Source: Desulfobacterales bacterium
GTDB lineage: Bacteria > Desulfobacterota > Desulfobacteria > Desulfobacterales > ETH-SRB1
Assembly (NCBI GenBank): GCA_030017395.1
Contig: JASEIZ010000095.1
Span: 1 to 7,912 of the forward strand
Length of the DNA stretch: 7,912 nucleotides
Reading direction: 5' to 3'
The position numbers and the translations under genes were made by a program. This document shows, in pieces, positions 5,327 to 7,912 of the stretch (position 1 is the stretch's first letter; each line of letters starts with the position of its first letter). Under the pieces are notes generated by a model. It was given only the letters and a program-made list of their open reading frames with translations, searched no databases and was not told the DNA's origin.

Positions 5327-6499
5327 ATGAAAGAACGCACAAAATTAATATGGATAATTTTAATTTTTCTGGCAATTTACTACATTCCATGGAACCATGC
5401 CATAATTCGCCAATCAGGCATTGAAGCCTTCATGATGCTTCAGGAATATGCCAGAGAGCATGTTCTGGCATGTTTAATCCCTGCGTTTTTTATTGCAGGC
5501 GCTATCGCGGTATTCGTTTCCCAGGCTTCAGTTCTTAAATACTTTGGCGCTCAAGCAAACAAATTTCTGTCTTATTCTGTTGCTTCTGTTTCCGGAACAG
5601 TTCTGGCTGTTTGTTCATGTACTGTTTTACCCCTGTTTGCAGGTATTTATTCACGAGGTGCAGGAATCGGCCCTGCCACAGCCTTTCTTTATTCCGGCCC
5701 GGCCATCAATGTATTGGCGATTACCCTTACAGCAAAAATATTAGGCTGGCAGTTAGGTCTGGCACGGGCGGGCGGAGCAATCGTTTTTGCAGTTATCACC
5801 GGCTTGCTCATGGCTGTGATTTTCCGCAAGGATGATGCAGCGCAAACAAAAGGGCAAATCTATTTGCCGGACGAGGAAGGCAGGAAGCGAAGTTTGTTGC
5901 AAGACGCACTCTATATCTTCACCATGGTGCTGATCCTTATTTTTGCGTCGTTTGCACGGCCCGCCGAAGGCTCAACGGGCATGTGGCCTGTAATCTTTGC
6001 AGCCAAATGGTATATCACCGTAGCCCTCTTGATTGCAGTGGTCTGGATGCTGAAAGCATGGTTTACTCGAGATGAACGCAAAACCTGGATTGAATCGACC
6101 TGGGGATTTATGAAACAGATTTTTCCACTTCTTGCAGGTGGAGTTCTTGTAGCCGGTTTTATGTTAGGCCGCCCTGGTCACTCCGCGCTCATCCCCGAAC
6201 ATTATATCCAGACACTTCTCGGCGGAAATTCCATTTGGGCAAATTTGTTTGCCTCGGTTGCCGGAGCTTTGATGTATTTTGCCACCCTTACAGAAGTTCC
6301 GGTTCTTCAGGGGCTTCTTGGCGCAGGAATGGGCAAAGGGCCTGCTTTGGCTTTGCTGCTGGCCGGCCCTGCCTTATCATTGCCGAACATGCTGGTAATC
6401 GGAAGCGTGATGGGCGTAAAAAAGACAACTGTTTTTTGTTCGATTATTATAATCTTATCCACAGTCGCAGGGATGCTGTTCGGCATGATTGCCGGATAA
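5327..6499 (+). CDS. DUF318/ArsP-type permease, probable metal(loid) efflux transporter
   Basis: A 390-residue inner-membrane protein with about ten hydrophobic segments and a central cytoplasmic-looking loop (167-190, charged). It belongs to the DUF318 (YraQ/ArsP-like) permeases; characterised ArsP proteins export trivalent organoarsenicals, and others are linked to metal efflux. Two related halves are visible: CSCTVLPLFAGIYSRGAG with GIGPATAFLYSGPAIN (96-128), and ATLTEVPVLQGLLGAG with GKGPALALLLAGPALS (319-351), so GPA-x5-GPA recurs. Cys96 and Cys98 of the first half are replaced by Thr and Leu-Thr context in the second; these cysteines are the likely thiol ligands for a soft metal(loid). 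The ATG has only a poor Shine-Dalgarno, and no convincing own promoter was found, so it is probably transcribed from the arsR-type promoter. The substrate is inferred. Confidence 0.85.
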   Translation: MKERTKLIWIILIFLAIYYIPWNHAIIRQSGIEAFMMLQEYAREHVLACLIPAFFIAGAIAVFVSQASVLKYFGAQANKFLSYSVASVSGTVLAVCSCTVLPLFAGIYSRGAGIGPATAFLYSGPAINVLAITLTAKILGWQLGLARAGGAIVFAVITGLLMAVIFRKDDAAQTKGQIYLPDEEGRKRSLLQDALYIFTMVLILIFASFARPAEGSTGMWPVIFAAKWYITVALLIAVVWMLKAWFTRDERKTWIESTWGFMKQIFPLLAGGVLVAGFMLGRPGHSALIPEHYIQTLLGGNSIWANLFASVAGALMYFATLTEVPVLQGLLGAGMGKGPALALLLAGPALSLPNMLVIGSVMGVKKTTVFCSIIIILSTVAGMLFGMIAG

Positions 6500-6558
6500 T
6501 GCAAGCTCAACAAATCCGAAGAAGAACCATAAATAATTTCATAAAGGAGAAATTAAAT

Positions 6559-6792
6559 ATGATAATTAAGGTATTGGGACCTGGGTGTCCGAGGTGTAAA
6601 CAGACAGAACAGTTTGTTAAAGAAGCGGTTGCCGAGGCCGGAGTAGATGCTCAGGTCGAAAAAGTAACCGATATCATGGAAATAGCCGGATATGGTGTTT
6701 TCGGAACACCGGCTGTTGTGGTTGATGGAAAGGTAAAGAGTGTCGGCAAGATTCCGACAAAAGAAGAGATAAAGACATGGATTGAGAAGTAA
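6559..6792 (+). CDS. Small thioredoxin-like redox-active disulfide protein (TM0996/MTH895 family)
   Basis: A 77-residue cytosolic protein of the minimal thioredoxin fold (thioredoxin_3, redox-active disulfide protein 2). The active site is Cys10-Pro-Arg-Cys13 in GPGCPRCKQ, the cis-proline is Pro51 in FGTPAVV, and the fold ends with a helix EEIKTWIEK. Length matches the family (about 75-80). The start is fixed by the strong AAGGAGA (6543-6549) nine bases upstream; the reading frame stays open far upstream inside the permease gene, but that extension has no family similarity and is not coding. It lies 59 bases after the permease stop, so it is probably cotranscribed. Members of this family occur repeatedly beside such permeases, where they presumably reduce the permease, the regulator or the metal(loid); the exact partner is unknown. 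Confidence 0.9.
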   Translation: MIIKVLGPGCPRCKQTEQFVKEAVAEAGVDAQVEKVTDIMEIAGYGVFGTPAVVVDGKVKSVGKIPTKEEIKTWIEK

Positions 6793-6835
6793 GAACTCAC
6801 TCAAAACCGGAAAATCTTGGGAAGCAATATAAAAT

Positions 6836-7222
6836 ATGAAGAAAACAAAAATAAAAATTTGTCTGTATATCATGGCTGTTCTATTAATTTTTTGCATGAT
6901 TGCAAACAATGTTTTTTCAGAAGACTTTGAAGCGTTGCCGAATAAGGGAATAGTAACAATGATAGATCTGGGGGCAAAGAAATGTATTCCCTGTAAAATG
7001 ATGGCCCCAATTCTGGAAAAGATGGAAAAGGATTACAAAGATAAAGCTGCTATTATCTTTATTGACGTTTGGGAAAACAGAGAACAGGCAAGAAGATTCG
7101 AAATACATTCCATACCAACACAAATCTTTTTTGATCAACAGGGTAAAGAGGTCTATCGACATGTCGGATTTATGAACGAAAAATTGATAATAGAGCAGTT
7201 CAAGAAAATGGGTATTATTTAA
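6836..7222 (+). CDS. Exported or membrane-tethered thioredoxin-like protein
   Basis: A 128-residue thioredoxin-fold protein. Residues 1-7 are basic (MKKTKIK) and 8-28 hydrophobic, a signal peptide or membrane anchor ending near NNVFSED, so the domain (about 34-128) faces the periplasm. The active site is Cys50-Ile-Pro-Cys53 in KKCIPCKMM; the Trp usually found before the first Cys of thioredoxin is Lys here. The cis-proline is Pro94 in HSIPTQIFF. It begins 43 bases after the small disulfide protein, with only a weak GGGAAG (6819-6824) 11 bases ahead. The CcdA-like gene downstream is the natural electron donor: CcdA-type proteins keep periplasmic thioredoxins (CcmG, ScsC/ResA-type) reduced. Its target is not visible; cytochrome c maturation is possible, but the arsR-type context favours a detoxification role. 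Confidence 0.88.
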   Translation: MKKTKIKICLYIMAVLLIFCMIANNVFSEDFEALPNKGIVTMIDLGAKKCIPCKMMAPILEKMEKDYKDKAAIIFIDVWENREQARRFEIHSIPTQIFFDQQGKEVYRHVGFMNEKLIIEQFKKMGII

Positions 7223-7237
7223 TACCTGGGTTGAGCG

Positions 7238-7265
7238 GTTCAACGTTCACGGTTCACGGTTGAAG
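7238..7265 (+). repeat. Tandem 7-bp array, four units
   Basis: GTTCAAC, GTTCACG, GTTCACG and GTTGAAG follow each other without gap, a 7-bp period in which the middle two copies are identical. The outer part also forms an inverted repeat: TTCAAC (7239-7244) pairs with GTTGAA (7259-7264), and GGTTC (7237-7241) pairs with GAACC (7265-7269). It begins 16 bases after the thioredoxin stop. Confidence 0.6.
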
Positions 7266-7393
7266 AACCCTAACTCACTGTTGACAAAAGGATAACACGG
7301 CAATAGGAGCGCATGTTGTGTTTCATCCAATGGACGAAAGAGACTAATCCGAGTATTGTGTTATAAAGCTAAGGATATCAGCATGCTATAACC

Positions 7394-7414
7394 TTTGAAC
7401 CCTGAACCTGAAAC
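7394..7414 (-). repeat. Opposing 7-bp array, three units
   Basis: On the minus strand GTTTCAG, GTTCAGG and GTTCAAA follow in register (plus strand TTTGAAC, CCTGAAC, CTGAAAC). The units share GTTCA with the array at 7238-7265 but point the other way, so the two arrays bracket about 130 bases like terminal inverted repeats. No gene of recognisable family lies between them. Confidence 0.5.
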
Positions 7415-7455
7415 CGGTCATTTTAGATAATAGTTAGAGTAAAAGGAAGAGATTT

Positions 7456-7912
7456 GTGCTGGAAATTTTTTTCTTGACCGTCAATGAATGGATTGCGAGC
7501 GGCACAACTATTGCGGCATTAGGTTGTTTTTTATGGGGCATGATCAGCGTATTGTTCAGCCCGTGTCATCTGGCATCGATTCCATTGATTGTCGCTTATG
7601 TGGGCGGACAGGAACGGGCTGTTGATCCAAGACAGGCCGGCATATATTCTGCGGTGTTTACCACAGGCCTTTTTATCACTATCGCTTTGATCGGTATTAT
7701 CTGCGCCCTGCTGGGCCGCATGTTAGGCGATGTCGGCAATTACTGGCAAATTTTAATTGGGGGCATTCTGATCTGGATAGCTCTTGGAATGCTGGGCGTG
7801 GAAAAATGTTCCATGTCAGGCAGTCTGCTATACCGCCTTAATTTCAAGGGGATATTCGGCGCCTTCATGCTTGGACTCGCCTACGGCGTGCTCTCCGGTT
7901 CATGTACATTTG
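7456..7912 (+). CDS. ccdA: CcdA-like transmembrane thiol-electron carrier (3' end outside window)
   Basis: The first 152 residues of a CcdA/DsbD-beta-family membrane protein; the family is usually about 220-250 long, so the gene runs past the window. Hydrophobic segments lie near 18-36, 62-86, 96-114 and 132-149. The two conserved redox cysteines of the family's inverted three-helix halves are both visible: Cys37 in LFSPCHLASIPL and Cys150 in GVLSGSCTF at the edge. These shuttle electrons from cytosolic thioredoxin to periplasmic partners. Cys118 (VEKCSM) is extra. The start is GTG with AAGGAAGAG (7443-7451) close upstream. It follows the exported thioredoxin by 233 bases, which hold the 7-bp arrays, so cotranscription is uncertain. 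It may alternatively serve cytochrome c maturation; the neighbours favour reduction of the exported thioredoxin. Confidence 0.88.
   Translation, partial: MLEIFFLTVNEWIASGTTIAALGCFLWGMISVLFSPCHLASIPLIVAYVGGQERAVDPRQAGIYSAVFTTGLFITIALIGIICALLGRMLGDVGNYWQILIGGILIWIALGMLGVEKCSMSGSLLYRLNFKGIFGAFMLGLAYGVLSGSCTF

Noticed and set aside
6235..6558. Upstream extension of the small disulfide protein's reading frame, starting inside the permease gene
   Set aside because: It overlaps the permease in another frame, has no family-like sequence, and the true start at 6559 has a strong Shine-Dalgarno and gives the normal 77-residue length.
7281..7309. TTGACA as a promoter for ccdA
   Set aside because: The hexamer 17 bases downstream is TAGGAG, a poor -10; no better spacing was found.
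7313..7366. A 17-codon reading frame starting MLCFIQWTKE, with AGGAG three bases upstream
   Set aside because: It is very short, the Shine-Dalgarno spacing is too tight, and it lies inside the repeat-bounded segment; no family is recognisable.
7238..7414. CRISPR array
   Set aside because: The units are 7 bp and contiguous with no spacers; there are no cas genes.

Overview
The window looks like part of a chromosome from an anaerobic, sulfate-reducing-type Desulfobacterota (deltaproteobacterial) organism. The reasons are a dedicated tungstate (Tup) importer, an ArsR/permease/thioredoxin/CcdA cluster of a kind common in that group, moderately AT-rich DNA, and intergenic repeats that I recall as typical of those genomes. 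The assignment is an inference; no rRNA or other phylogenetic marker is present. Every recognisable gene is on the + strand, and no gene-free stretch exceeds 300 bases.

Layout. (1) 1-903: the end of a probable dispersed repeat, a promoter that partly lies in it, and a membrane-anchored alpha/beta hydrolase. (2) 904-1134: an intergenic stretch with a short minus-strand coding-like remnant, then a good sigma70-type promoter and an interrupted palindrome. (3) 1135-4685: a tight four-gene tungstate operon. A one-component regulator (excisionase-type HTH fused to an oxyanion-binding domain) is followed by TupA (periplasmic binding protein), TupB (permease) and TupC (ATPase with a C-terminal TOBE-like extension). 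Gaps are 14, 8 and 4 bases. (4) 4686-7912: a second module with a near-consensus promoter overlapped by an inverted repeat, an ArsR-family repressor, a 10-TM-type permease of the DUF318/ArsP class, a 77-residue cytosolic redox-active disulfide protein, an exported thioredoxin, and the first 152 residues of a CcdA-like transmembrane electron carrier, cut by the window end.

How the genes work together. In the tungstate operon, W oxyanion is captured by TupA and moved by TupB/TupC. The regulator carries its own oxyanion-binding domain and probably senses cytoplasmic W or Mo; the TOBE-like tail of TupC may add feedback on transport. In the second module, the ArsR protein probably releases its operator when a thiophilic metal(loid) binds its Cys-x-Cys site. 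The permease would export the toxic species, while CcdA and the two thioredoxins form a plausible dithiol relay across the membrane.

The least explained parts are non-coding. One is a roughly 140-bp imperfect palindrome with 10-bp internal periodicity between the arsR-type gene and the permease. The other is a pair of oppositely oriented 7-bp-period arrays between the exported thioredoxin and ccdA.
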